Source: Planctomycetaceae bacterium UBA6163 (GTDB lineage Bacteria > Planctomycetota > Planctomycetia > Pirellulales > Pirellulaceae). From it: a DNA stretch of 19,688 bases. Numbering within the stretch: position 1 is the stretch's first letter; the number at the start of each line of letters is the position of its first letter. The notes beneath the pieces are model-generated. The model was not told the DNA's origin. It saw only the letters and a list, made by a program, of their open reading frames with translations, and did no database searches. The position numbers and the translations under genes were made by a program. Location of the stretch: contig DIUH01000047.1 in the NCBI GenBank assembly GCA_002428205.1, positions 9,898-29,585 on the forward strand. Direction: 5' to 3'. Below, piece after piece: positions 7,896 through 15,423 of this stretch.

Positions 7896-9119
7896 TCACT
7901 TTGCCCCTCCACGGGAATGGATCGCTGCTGCAGCATTTAAACGTCGGGTGATTTCGGCGTTAATCTGACGGGTTTTTGCCCCACCTAGACCACCAAACTT
8001 CGACTGAAACTCTTGGCGGTAAAGCCCTTCGGGCAAACCCGAGTAATCCGGCAAAAAATCTGCGCTGATCAGGTCGTCCCTAAGACGCAACTGGATCTCT
8101 CTGGCCGCGGATTGATTTCTAGTTGCCGAACTTGCAAACAAGATTCCCGCTCGGTTGGCCAACATATCCACAAATGAAAAGCCTGAACCGCCAGGTGTCG
8201 AATCCATCATCTCTTTCCCAATGCCCAATGTGAGCGAGCGGTTCGCATCAGTAATGATGACCAGACCAGCACTCACCCAGAAATGACGCGATAAATCGTG
8301 TCGTCCGCCCAGCGTGGTTCTGTTTCGAATAGCGGCGAACTGAGCGACTTGGTTTGATTCGACGTTGCGTTTTGCTCGGCGCGCCAACTCCTCATCGCCC
8401 AGTATGATGCCGAGTGATAAGATCGCAGCCTGGTTGGCAAACACCGGATCGGTGCCGTGAGAGTTATCCTCTGCGTAGGCGAATGCAAGTTTTACGAGGG
8501 ACACAAACCCTTCATCACCACTAGGCACTTGCTTTGCCATTTCCAATACATGGCGACTGGTGGCTTGCGTCGCTGATTCGAGATCCGTGCTGACCACGGT
8601 TGACGTCCCCCATACAAACAGCCCAATGCCTGCGGCCACCGGTACAGCCAACGCGAGTGGCCTGCGGAGGAGTGCTAACCCGATCATCGATCCTAACATC
8701 GATGAAATAACGCTAAGTTGTATCTGCGGAACAATTGGAAAATATCGGTAATTGATCCATTGACTGAAAACGGCCAACATAGACGCAGCAAGCAACACAG
8801 ATGGTATCAACCATCGCGAGCGAAATTGTCTCAAAGCGATTGCGAGAAATATCCCCAACAATCCGAAACCAATGCCTCTGAAAAGGATCGTGGTGACGGC
8901 ACGAGCGATCGCGTCGGAAAAATCGAACAGCGATCGGAAAATAGCAACGGCCCATTCCGGTGCTGATAGCGGTCGGGGGTCGGGTAAAAAACTGATTGCG
9001 ACAAACCACGCAAACAAAGTCAAATATGACACTACTGGCCGAGATCTGATCGCTGACGGCGTTTGGCGAGGTAGGTTGCTCATGGTGCAAATTGGCGTCA
9101 TTGTCGATGCGATCAACAC
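7896..9119 (-). CDS. Membrane protein: VanZ-like N-terminus plus DUF2279-like C-terminal domain
   Basis: A 407-residue protein. Five predicted membrane segments lie at about residues 30-46, 74-96, 102-122, 133-151 and 154-171; the first is followed by a Pro-rich FLPDPRPLSAPEW segment that recalls the VanZ family. The soluble C-terminal half (about 185-407) contains SRHFWVSAGL at 277-286 and GIGKEMMD ... GGSGFSFVDMLANRAG at 299-325, a pattern I associate with DUF2279-type envelope proteins. The combination suggests an integral envelope protein, but no reaction is known to me. It follows glsA on the same strand after 57 bases, so co-transcription is possible, and it is convergent with the sensor gene. 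The start is uncertain: the GTG at 9119 gives the longest form, while ATG codons at 9101 (residue 7) and residue 13 are alternatives, none with a good ribosome binding site. Confidence 0.65.
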   Translation of the reverse strand: MLIASTMTPICTMSNLPRQTPSAIRSRPVVSYLTLFAWFVAISFLPDPRPLSAPEWAVAIFRSLFDFSDAIARAVTTILFRGIGFGLLGIFLAIALRQFRSRWLIPSVLLAASMLAVFSQWINYRYFPIVPQIQLSVISSMLGSMIGLALLRRPLALAVPVAAGIGLFVWGTSTVVSTDLESATQATSRHVLEMAKQVPSGDEGFVSLVKLAFAYAEDNSHGTDPVFANQAAILSLGIILGDEELARRAKRNVESNQVAQFAAIRNRTTLGGRHDLSRHFWVSAGLVIITDANRSLTLGIGKEMMDSTPGGSGFSFVDMLANRAGILFASSATRNQSAAREIQLRLRDDLISADFLPDYSGLPEGLYRQEFQSKFGGLGGAKTRQINAEITRRLNAAAAIHSRGGAK

Positions 9120-9176
9120 CTTTACGGGAGATCGCTTTATATGCAGGTAATCAGAACGAAGATAAGGCGCTGATTA

Positions 9177-10196
9177 TCAAGGCGTCGAACTTTTGGTTAC
9201 AGGTGTCGAAACAAATAAGTCCATTCCAAGGCTCTGAGACAGAAACTTTGCAACATGCTGCCCCTTAACGCTATTGCCTGCGGCGTCCAAAGGCGGAGCG
9301 AACGTGCCCAGCCCGCCTTTACCAGGTGACACGGTTACGATTCCACCGCCGATACCACTTTTACCAGGCAAGCCAATCTCATAAAGCCAATCACCCGACG
9401 ATTCATAGAGCCCTGCAGTGGCCATCACCGCCAATGTATAATGGCATGTCGTCGGCGATACGACACGTTCTTTGGTAACCGGGTGGACACCGCCATCGGC
9501 CAAGGTCGCTCCCATCAGCGCCAGGTCGCGGGCGGAGACATTCAAACAGCATTGCAGGGTGTACAGCGCCACCGCCTCCTCGGGGTCAGTGAAGATCGCG
9601 TTCAAACTCTGCAGAAGCCTGGCGATCGATCGATTGCGATGGTTCGTGGCGACCGCCGAAGCATAAACCTCATCGTTCAACGATAATCTGCGGCCAGCGA
9701 ATCGGGACAACCCTTCATGGATGAATCGCCATTTTTCATCGGTATTGCTGCCTGGCACGAGACTGGTTGTGGCAATCGCGCCGGAATTGACCATAGGATT
9801 GGTGCGGCCATCGATCGAAGCTTCGATCGCGGCTAAAGAGTTGAAAGCACGTCCGGTCGCGCCGACGCCGATTCGCTTGCGCAGTTCGTTACCACCGACC
9901 AGTTCGCACATCAATGCGAACATGAACGGCTTGGAAACGCTCATGATCGTGAACTCATGGTCTGCATCACCGACGGCGAAAATTTCACCACCGGTACCCG
10001 CTACGCAAATGCCGAACAAATTGCGCGGCACCTTAGCGAGCATTGGGTAGACATTAGAGTTTTCGCCGTCGTCATCATTTGCGAAACGGGCATGTGCATT
10101 CTGCACTAACGTCGCGACGATTTCATCCGGTGGTAGGTGCCCCGTCGAAACATACGGATAGGGTTCGCCAACACCATCGGGAAGTAAATCGTTCAT
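9177..10196 (-). CDS. glsA: Glutaminase (GlsA family)
   Basis: A 339-residue enzyme that hydrolyses L-glutamine to L-glutamate and ammonia. It belongs to the serine-dependent glutaminases of the beta-lactamase-like fold. Visible family motifs are the catalytic Ser-x-x-Lys (Ser86-Val-Ser-Lys89, in FTIMSVSKPF), the TNPMVNSGAI segment (the usual NPMINAGAI), and the late KSGIGGGIVTVSPGKGG loop. Length is close to the family norm of slightly over 300 residues, with a somewhat longer N-terminus. A longer open frame reaches 10379, but the ATG at 10196 is preferred: AGGAGA lies 7 bases upstream, and the extra residues do not resemble the family. No signal peptide is seen, so it should be cytoplasmic. 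The gene is divergent from the first AbgT transporter and may be co-transcribed with the downstream membrane protein. Confidence 0.95.
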   Translation of the reverse strand: MNDLLPDGVGEPYPYVSTGHLPPDEIVATLVQNAHARFANDDDGENSNVYPMLAKVPRNLFGICVAGTGGEIFAVGDADHEFTIMSVSKPFMFALMCELVGGNELRKRIGVGATGRAFNSLAAIEASIDGRTNPMVNSGAIATTSLVPGSNTDEKWRFIHEGLSRFAGRRLSLNDEVYASAVATNHRNRSIARLLQSLNAIFTDPEEAVALYTLQCCLNVSARDLALMGATLADGGVHPVTKERVVSPTTCHYTLAVMATAGLYESSGDWLYEIGLPGKSGIGGGIVTVSPGKGGLGTFAPPLDAAGNSVKGQHVAKFLSQSLGMDLFVSTPVTKSSTP

Positions 10197-10203
10197 CTTG
10201 CTC

Positions 10204-10209
10204 TCTCCT
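10204..10209 (-). promoter_or_regulatory. Strong ribosome binding site of glsA
   Basis: AGGAGA on the minus strand, 7 bases before the ATG at 10196. It is the best Shine-Dalgarno match in the window and fixes the glsA start, excluding a 61-residue N-terminal extension. Confidence 0.8.
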
Positions 10210-10635
10210 ATGAATACCACGAACTTCACATCACTGGCCAGAAGGCGATGCCACCTTCTAATGTACATTCCCGTCTTCAAGACAGCGCACTGGACAAGCA
10301 CGTAAGTTATCCCAGCAAATAAAGAAGTGACATCCGAGGAACAGTTTAAAAAGTGAATCGGTGATGAGTATAGTATCACTCAGCAGGAAAAACGCCCGGC
10401 GACGATCCGATGGATGAACTATTTGCGGCCTGCGAAAACAACAACACACCCCTCGAAGGGGGGCTATGTTTCCGCAAAGAGTTTCTGAAAAACTTTTTTC
10501 CCTTTGCCTTCGTGGCAAACCGAATTAGAAATCGCTATAAAGCTGTCGCAGAGAAGTCGAGTCAACTACTGACTTCTGTTAGTTGTGGCGGCATACAGAA
10601 CCGATCAAGCTTTATCTCACAAAGGCCGTCTTCCC
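10210..10635. promoter_or_regulatory. Divergent promoter region between glsA and an AbgT gene
   Basis: About 430 bases without a credible gene. It holds several small symmetric sites: GTGAT (10361-10365) with ATCAC (10375-10379), enclosing TATAGT, which resembles a -10 box; a short hairpin CCCCT/AGGGG at 10449-10461; an A/T-rich hairpin at 10476-10498 (AAAGAGTTT against AAACTTTTT, one G-T wobble) ending in six T; and CAACTA (10563-10568) with TAGTTG (10580-10585), an operator-like repeat 50 bases before the transporter start. The hairpin with T-run could be an attenuator or terminator of a leader RNA. All of these are weak when taken singly. Confidence 0.35.
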
Positions 10636-12276
10636 ATGGGACAAGTTGAGCATTCCCGCAAATCCGTCATGCAACGATTTCTTGACGGAGTCGAAAAGGT
10701 CGGCAATCTCGTTCCGCACCCGGTTTTGATCTTCGTGATCTTGATCTTAATCGTCATTGCACTATCGCATTTGTTAGCGACGCTGGAGGTTGGAGTATCG
10801 TTCGAAGCGATTGTTCCTGAAGTGATTGAACAGCAAGCTGGCGAAAGCAGTTACGATCCACGGTTGTACGAGACTGGGGGCGTTTTTCAATCAACTGCGA
10901 TGGACCAAAAGAGCTATACGATCGAACAGCAAACCGTTTCTGCGAGGAGCCTACTAACTGCCGATGGTATTCGTTTCATCTATGTATCACTGATCCCCAG
11001 TTTTATGGGATTCACGGCGGTCGGGTTGATGATCGCTGCAATGATCGGAGCTGGTGTGGCCGAGGAATCCGGGTTGGTCAACACGTTGATCCGGAAATTG
11101 GTGATTCTTTCGCCGAAATGGGCCTTAATCTATATACTTTCGTTCGTAGGCATTTTGTCTAGCATTGCCGCCGACGCCGGGTATTTGGTGTTAATACCAT
11201 TGGCCGGTACAGCATTTTTAAGCATTGGTCGCCACCCACTTGCCGGACTGTCGCTTGGCTTTGCCGCTGTCGCTGGCGCATTTACGGTTAACATGTTGAT
11301 AAAGCCGCTGGACGCAGTGTTGGTTGAGTTTACCAACGACGCGATTCAGTTGGTTGACCCTGACAAGGCGATCGGCTTGGCATCGAATATCTGGTTTTCA
11401 ATCGCTTCGGTTGTGCTGCTGACCGGCATCATTGCACTGACGACGACAAAGATCATTGAGCCGCGACTTGGTGTTTACGATCCGTCATTGGGCGTCGATC
11501 TGCCGAGCGGCAAAAAGAAGAGCAAGCTAAGCCCTGATGAATCGCGTGGCCTGCTGTTTGCCTCTATGGCGTTCGTCGCAACTCTGGTGCTGTTCGCTTT
11601 CCTTACGCTTCCCTCTGGCGCGCCACTACGCGATCCTGATACTGACGTCTTGATCGGTAATTCTCCCTTCATGAACGGCTTGATCGCCTTGATCATGACC
11701 CTGTTTCTCGTCAGCGGTGCGGCATATGGATACGGCGCGGGTACGTTAACGAGTTTTACGGCGATCATCAAATCGATGGAAAAGGCGATGTCGGGGTTGG
11801 GCAGTTTGATTTTACTGTTTTTTGTCCTCAGCCAGTTTGTTGCCTATTTCAATTACACCAACATGGGAACCATTTTGGCGATGAAGTTGGCGGAGCTGTT
11901 GGAGACGGCTAACTTTCCGGCGTTACTGCTGCTGCTGGGTTTTATTGTTGTCGTCGCAATCATTGATCTATTGATTACTGGGGCGATTGCTAAGTGGGCG
12001 TTGTTCGCGCCGATTTTTGTCCCATTGTTGATGACTTTGGCTGTATCGCCCGAAGCGGTCTTGGCCGCTTATCGAATCGCTGATTCGCCGATCAACATGA
12101 TCACCCCGTTGAACGCGTATTTCGCTTTGGTCGTCGGATTCGCACAGAAGTACGACAAAACGGCTGGTGTTGGTACAGTGGTATCGTTGATGTTGCCCTA
12201 CGTTTTGGTCATGTTCGTTCTTTGGACCTCGCTATTTGTCGTTTGGCAAATGCTCGGCTTGCCATGGGGAATTTGA
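10636..12276 (+). CDS. AbgT-family transporter, copy 1
   Basis: A 546-residue polytopic inner-membrane protein of the AbgT family, whose members move p-aminobenzoyl-glutamate or related compounds and in some cases export sulfonamides. The ATG at 10636 is chosen over an upstream GTG (10585) because the N-terminus then aligns residue for residue with the second copy at 13546-15081; a weak AAAGG precedes it. Positions corresponding to functional residues of MtrF, recalled from the literature, are Asp226 (KPLDAV), Trp454 (AKWALF), Arg480 and Asp483 (AYRIADS) and Pro491, all present. The HP2 serine position three before the Trp is Ile451. Compared with copy 2 it carries a 30-residue insertion in the first loop (about residues 63-93). 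The M20 peptidase gene follows after 51 bases, probably in one operon. Confidence 0.93.
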   Translation: MGQVEHSRKSVMQRFLDGVEKVGNLVPHPVLIFVILILIVIALSHLLATLEVGVSFEAIVPEVIEQQAGESSYDPRLYETGGVFQSTAMDQKSYTIEQQTVSARSLLTADGIRFIYVSLIPSFMGFTAVGLMIAAMIGAGVAEESGLVNTLIRKLVILSPKWALIYILSFVGILSSIAADAGYLVLIPLAGTAFLSIGRHPLAGLSLGFAAVAGAFTVNMLIKPLDAVLVEFTNDAIQLVDPDKAIGLASNIWFSIASVVLLTGIIALTTTKIIEPRLGVYDPSLGVDLPSGKKKSKLSPDESRGLLFASMAFVATLVLFAFLTLPSGAPLRDPDTDVLIGNSPFMNGLIALIMTLFLVSGAAYGYGAGTLTSFTAIIKSMEKAMSGLGSLILLFFVLSQFVAYFNYTNMGTILAMKLAELLETANFPALLLLLGFIVVVAIIDLLITGAIAKWALFAPIFVPLLMTLAVSPEAVLAAYRIADSPINMITPLNAYFALVVGFAQKYDKTAGVGTVVSLMLPYVLVMFVLWTSLFVVWQMLGLPWGI

Positions 12277-12316
12277 CCGTCTGATTTAATTTCAAACTCG
12301 GATACTTTACCTTTTT

Positions 12317-12320
12317 AGGA
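12317..12320 (+). promoter_or_regulatory. Ribosome binding site of the M20 peptidase gene
   Basis: AGGA, 7 bases before a GTG start at 12328. It supports that non-ATG start. Confidence 0.5.
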
Positions 12321-12327
12321 CACTTCT

Positions 12328-13521
12328 GTGACACACCTACCTGAAATCGATCAAGAAGCCGCCTGCGACCGATTAATGCACTTCTTACAGGTGGAGGGAG
12401 TCACCGGCGAAGAGTCTGCGATCGCTGAGACGGTGTCACAAGAACTGCAGCGGATCGGTGTTCCGGCGTCAGCGATTCATTATGATCAGGCCAACGCGCG
12501 GATACCCCTGCCGACCCAAACTGGTAACCTTTGGGTCGACTTGCCCGGCACCGTTGCGGGCGCACGGATGATGTTTTCGACTCACTTGGATACGGTTCCA
12601 TTATGTGCTGGCGTTAACCCCAGCCGCCAAGGCGATCGAATCGTTTCTGACGGGACAACGGCGCTAGGCGGGGACAATCGAACCGGTTGTGCCGTCCTGG
12701 TGACGTTGGTTGAAACGCTGATCAAGCAACAACTGCCGCACAGGCCAATCACTCTGCTGTTTACCGTTCGTGAGGAGAGCGGCCTGCACGGGGCGCGAGA
12801 GTTAGACCCAGCGGATTTGAAAGGTGCGTCGATGTGTTTTAATGTCGACGGTCAACTCGCTTCCCAGTTGATCATTGGTGCCGTAGGCCAGCAAAACTGG
12901 GACGTCGAGATCATTGGCAAGGCTGCTCATGCTGGCGTGGCGCCCGAACGTGGTATTTCCGCAACGCTCGTGGGCGCACTTGCACTGGCCGAGGCGCACC
13001 GGAGTGGTTGGTTCGGAAAAGTCATCAAGGAAGAGCGGCGAGGAACGAGCAACGCGGGTGTTTTCGGAGGGAAGCCGGGTAAGCCGGCGGGCGATGCGAC
13101 CAACGTCGTGACCGATTATGTCCACATTGTCGGCGAAGCCCGCAGTTCGAGTTCTGAATTTGCTTCTGAAATTGCATCCGCCTATCAGACGGCATTCGAA
13201 ACAGCCCAACAACAGGTTCGCGATGCCGACGGCAATGTCTCAGAGGTTAAGTTTTCAAGCAAAGCCGCCTACCCGCCGTTTAATGTCCCACTGGATCATC
13301 CCGCTGTAACGCACGCAAAGGCGGCGGTTGAATCGATTGGTTTGACGCCAACGACACTTTTTTCCAACGGCGGCCTCGATGCGAATTGGTTGGATCGGCA
13401 TGGGGTTCCGACGGTGACGATCGGTGCTGGGCAATATGAGATTCACACCATCAAGGAATACGTCGACCTGCCTGAGTTTATTCGCGGTTGCCAGCTCGCC
13501 GTGGCGCTGGCAACACTTTGA
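12328..13521 (+). CDS. M20-family di-zinc peptidase, PepT-like
   Basis: A 397-residue cytoplasmic metallopeptidase of family M20, closest in style to the tripeptide aminopeptidase PepT. The whole metal centre is visible: His86 and Asp88 (STHLDTVP), bridging Asp116 (LGGDNRTG), catalytic Glu149 and zinc ligand Glu150 (VREESG), Asp174 (NVDG) and His373 (EIHTIKEYV). The lid or dimerisation domain lies at about 185-300, with KAAHAGVAPERG at its start and the GEARSSSSE strand near its end. The start is GTG with AGGA 7 bases upstream. It follows an AbgT transporter by 51 bases, and its end is 24 bases from the convergent second AbgT gene. That context suggests the peptidase cleaves what the transporter brings in, probably a small peptide or aminoacyl-glutamate. 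Substrate is inference. It lacks the look of AbgA/AbgB-type M20D amidohydrolases. Confidence 0.92.
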   Translation: MTHLPEIDQEAACDRLMHFLQVEGVTGEESAIAETVSQELQRIGVPASAIHYDQANARIPLPTQTGNLWVDLPGTVAGARMMFSTHLDTVPLCAGVNPSRQGDRIVSDGTTALGGDNRTGCAVLVTLVETLIKQQLPHRPITLLFTVREESGLHGARELDPADLKGASMCFNVDGQLASQLIIGAVGQQNWDVEIIGKAAHAGVAPERGISATLVGALALAEAHRSGWFGKVIKEERRGTSNAGVFGGKPGKPAGDATNVVTDYVHIVGEARSSSSEFASEIASAYQTAFETAQQQVRDADGNVSEVKFSSKAAYPPFNVPLDHPAVTHAKAAVESIGLTPTTLFSNGGLDANWLDRHGVPTVTIGAGQYEIHTIKEYVDLPEFIRGCQLAVALATL

Positions 13522-13545
13522 AATCAGCCTGCAAAGCCCAGACCG

Positions 13546-15081
13546 TCATGGTCCAAATGGGATTCCCAGCAGGTACCAAGCGAAGAACAAAAGGATCCAC
13601 GCTATCGATGTTGCAATCGCAAAGGGCAACATCATCGCCACCACGGTACCGACACCGGCGTCGGCCTGCCAACGCCTGGCAAAACCAACCACCAGTGCAA
13701 AGTGCGGCAACAACGGATTGATAACGTTTGGTGGTGAATCGCTGACTCGATAAGCCGCGACCACCACTTCAGGGTCGATTCCCAATTTCATAAACAGAGG
13801 AACGAAGACCGGCGCGATGATCGCCCACTTGGGCAAAATGTTTGGCACGGGAATCGACAGGACGAATCCGATCACGAGAAACGCTAGCAGTAAGGTGACG
13901 CTATTGAGTTCGGCTTCACCCAGCCAGGTTGCTAATGTGACGGCCAAGATGGTGCCAAGGTTTGTAAAGTTGAAATAGGCAACGAATTGCCCGATCACAA
14001 AAAACAAGAACAACAGCCCGCCTAAGTCACAAATCGTTTTGGTAATCGCGGCAATCGCGTCGTCGGCCGACCGGATCGTTTTTGCCCCGAGCCCATAAGC
14101 GGCACCGGTGACCAAAAAACCAAACATGATCATGAACACCAGGCTGCTCATAAAAGGCGAATCGCCAATGATCGATCCCGTCTCAGGATGTCTCAGTACG
14201 GCACCAGCGGGCAGCGTTAACAGACCAAGCCCTAACGACAACACTGCAAGTGCTGCCGCAGCAGCAATCAAGCCGCGAGTTTCATCTGCGGACAGGCCCT
14301 GTTTTTCCGGTGTTGGGGCATCGCCTTCGTACTTGCCCAAACGTGGTTCGACGATTCGATTGGCCACGAATGTGCAAACCACGATCAACATCACACTGGA
14401 CCCGATGCCGAAATAGAAGTTTGCGGTCAGATCGATGGAACGCGATGGGTCGACAATCGCAATCGCATCGTTCGCCATTTCGGCCAAAATGCCATCGATC
14501 GGTTTTACCAAGAAATTGGCACCAAACGCAGCGGCAACTCCTGCGAATGCGGCGGCTAAGCCAGCCAACGGGTGCCGTCCTAAACTGTGGAACGCGACCG
14601 CACCTAGCGGAATTAGAACTAGATAGCCCGCATCACTAGCGATGCTTGATAAAACCCCTAACGTCACCAGGATCGCGGTCATGGCACTCGAGGGGGCGAT
14701 GATCACGATCTTACGTATTAACGCGCCGATCAGACCAGCCTGCTCTGCCAAACCGACACCTATCATCGCAACTAAAATAATGCCGACAGGACCAAAAGTG
14801 ACGAAGTTGGAGACGACCGACGTGAAGACGAAACGAATGCCATCGGGCGACAGCAAGCTTCGTACTGAGGTGCTCTGCTGTTCCAGTTCGTATGTATCGG
14901 GATTGATTCTTTGATAAGTCGCACTGACATCCAACCATTGCAGTAAGTGAGAAAGCACAACTACAACAGCGATTAATCCTAGGAACAGTACCGCAGGGTG
15001 CGGTACCTTGTTTCCTAACCGCTCGATCCCATCCAGCATTTTTTGAAATAACCCCTTGGTCGAATCGCTGGCAATAGACAT
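13546..15081 (-). CDS. AbgT-family transporter, copy 2
   Basis: A 511-residue polytopic inner-membrane protein, clearly paralogous to copy 1 at 10636-12276: the N-terminal 50 residues align without gaps, and both end exactly 92 residues after the HP2 Trp. Conserved positions are Asp196 (KPIDGI), Trp419 (PKWAII), Arg445 and Asp448 (AYRVSDS) and Pro456. The hairpin tip before Trp419 reads PVPNILPKW, far from the usual Ser/Ala-rich GSASAKW of the family. Three prolines there and Leu416 in the place of the expected serine suggest altered substrate or coupling. It lacks the 30-residue first-loop insertion of copy 1. The gene is convergent with the M20 peptidase (24-base gap) and divergent from the porin, with which it may share regulation. 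Confidence 0.93.
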   Translation of the reverse strand: MSIASDSTKGLFQKMLDGIERLGNKVPHPAVLFLGLIAVVVVLSHLLQWLDVSATYQRINPDTYELEQQSTSVRSLLSPDGIRFVFTSVVSNFVTFGPVGIILVAMIGVGLAEQAGLIGALIRKIVIIAPSSAMTAILVTLGVLSSIASDAGYLVLIPLGAVAFHSLGRHPLAGLAAAFAGVAAAFGANFLVKPIDGILAEMANDAIAIVDPSRSIDLTANFYFGIGSSVMLIVVCTFVANRIVEPRLGKYEGDAPTPEKQGLSADETRGLIAAAAALAVLSLGLGLLTLPAGAVLRHPETGSIIGDSPFMSSLVFMIMFGFLVTGAAYGLGAKTIRSADDAIAAITKTICDLGGLLFLFFVIGQFVAYFNFTNLGTILAVTLATWLGEAELNSVTLLLAFLVIGFVLSIPVPNILPKWAIIAPVFVPLFMKLGIDPEVVVAAYRVSDSPPNVINPLLPHFALVVGFARRWQADAGVGTVVAMMLPFAIATSIAWILLFFAWYLLGIPFGP

Positions 15082-15423
15082 TTGTGCATTATCTCAAAAA
15101 AATGGTCGCTTACTGTGCCGCAGTGATCATATCTTGAACCAAGACTTAAATCTGCTGTCATCGATCGCAATAACGTTAAAACGCCATGGAATTCAAACCA
15201 CCACCCCCGCAACTGGGTATCGGTGCGTTTATTCGCGATAACCGCTAAAGTCGGCACAACCGTTAAGCCGATCCGGTAAGAGCGGGAATGTGGTTCGAGA
15301 TGAACATAGGACCAATCCGAAAACCTGAGCCGACGGCGCTAGACACGACTCTTACGGTATTTTCCTATAAGAGTTAAATCGTTTCAGGACCGAGTGCCGT
15401 TTTCTGAGGTAGTAGATGACGCC
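15082..15423. promoter_or_regulatory. Divergent promoter region between AbgT copy 2 and the porin
   Basis: About 340 bases with no credible gene. Near the porin end is an inverted repeat, ACTCTTA (15348-15354) and TAAGAGT (15368-15374), with a 13-base A/T-rich centre, ending 49 bases before the porin ATG. It could be an operator or a leader hairpin. Promoters for both genes must lie here, but I cannot assign boxes with confidence. Confidence 0.35.

Noticed and set aside
10197..10379. N-terminal extension of glutaminase by 61 residues
   Set aside because: The strong AGGAGA site before the ATG at 10196 and the usual family length favour the shorter form.
10258..10518. 86-residue minus frame in the glsA/AbgT gap
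   Set aside because: Cys- and Phe-rich translation without a start signal, lying over probable promoter sequence.
13541..13553. GACC/GGTC hairpin between the M20 peptidase and AbgT copy 2
   Set aside because: Only a 4-base stem overlapping the AbgT stop codon; too weak to call a terminator.
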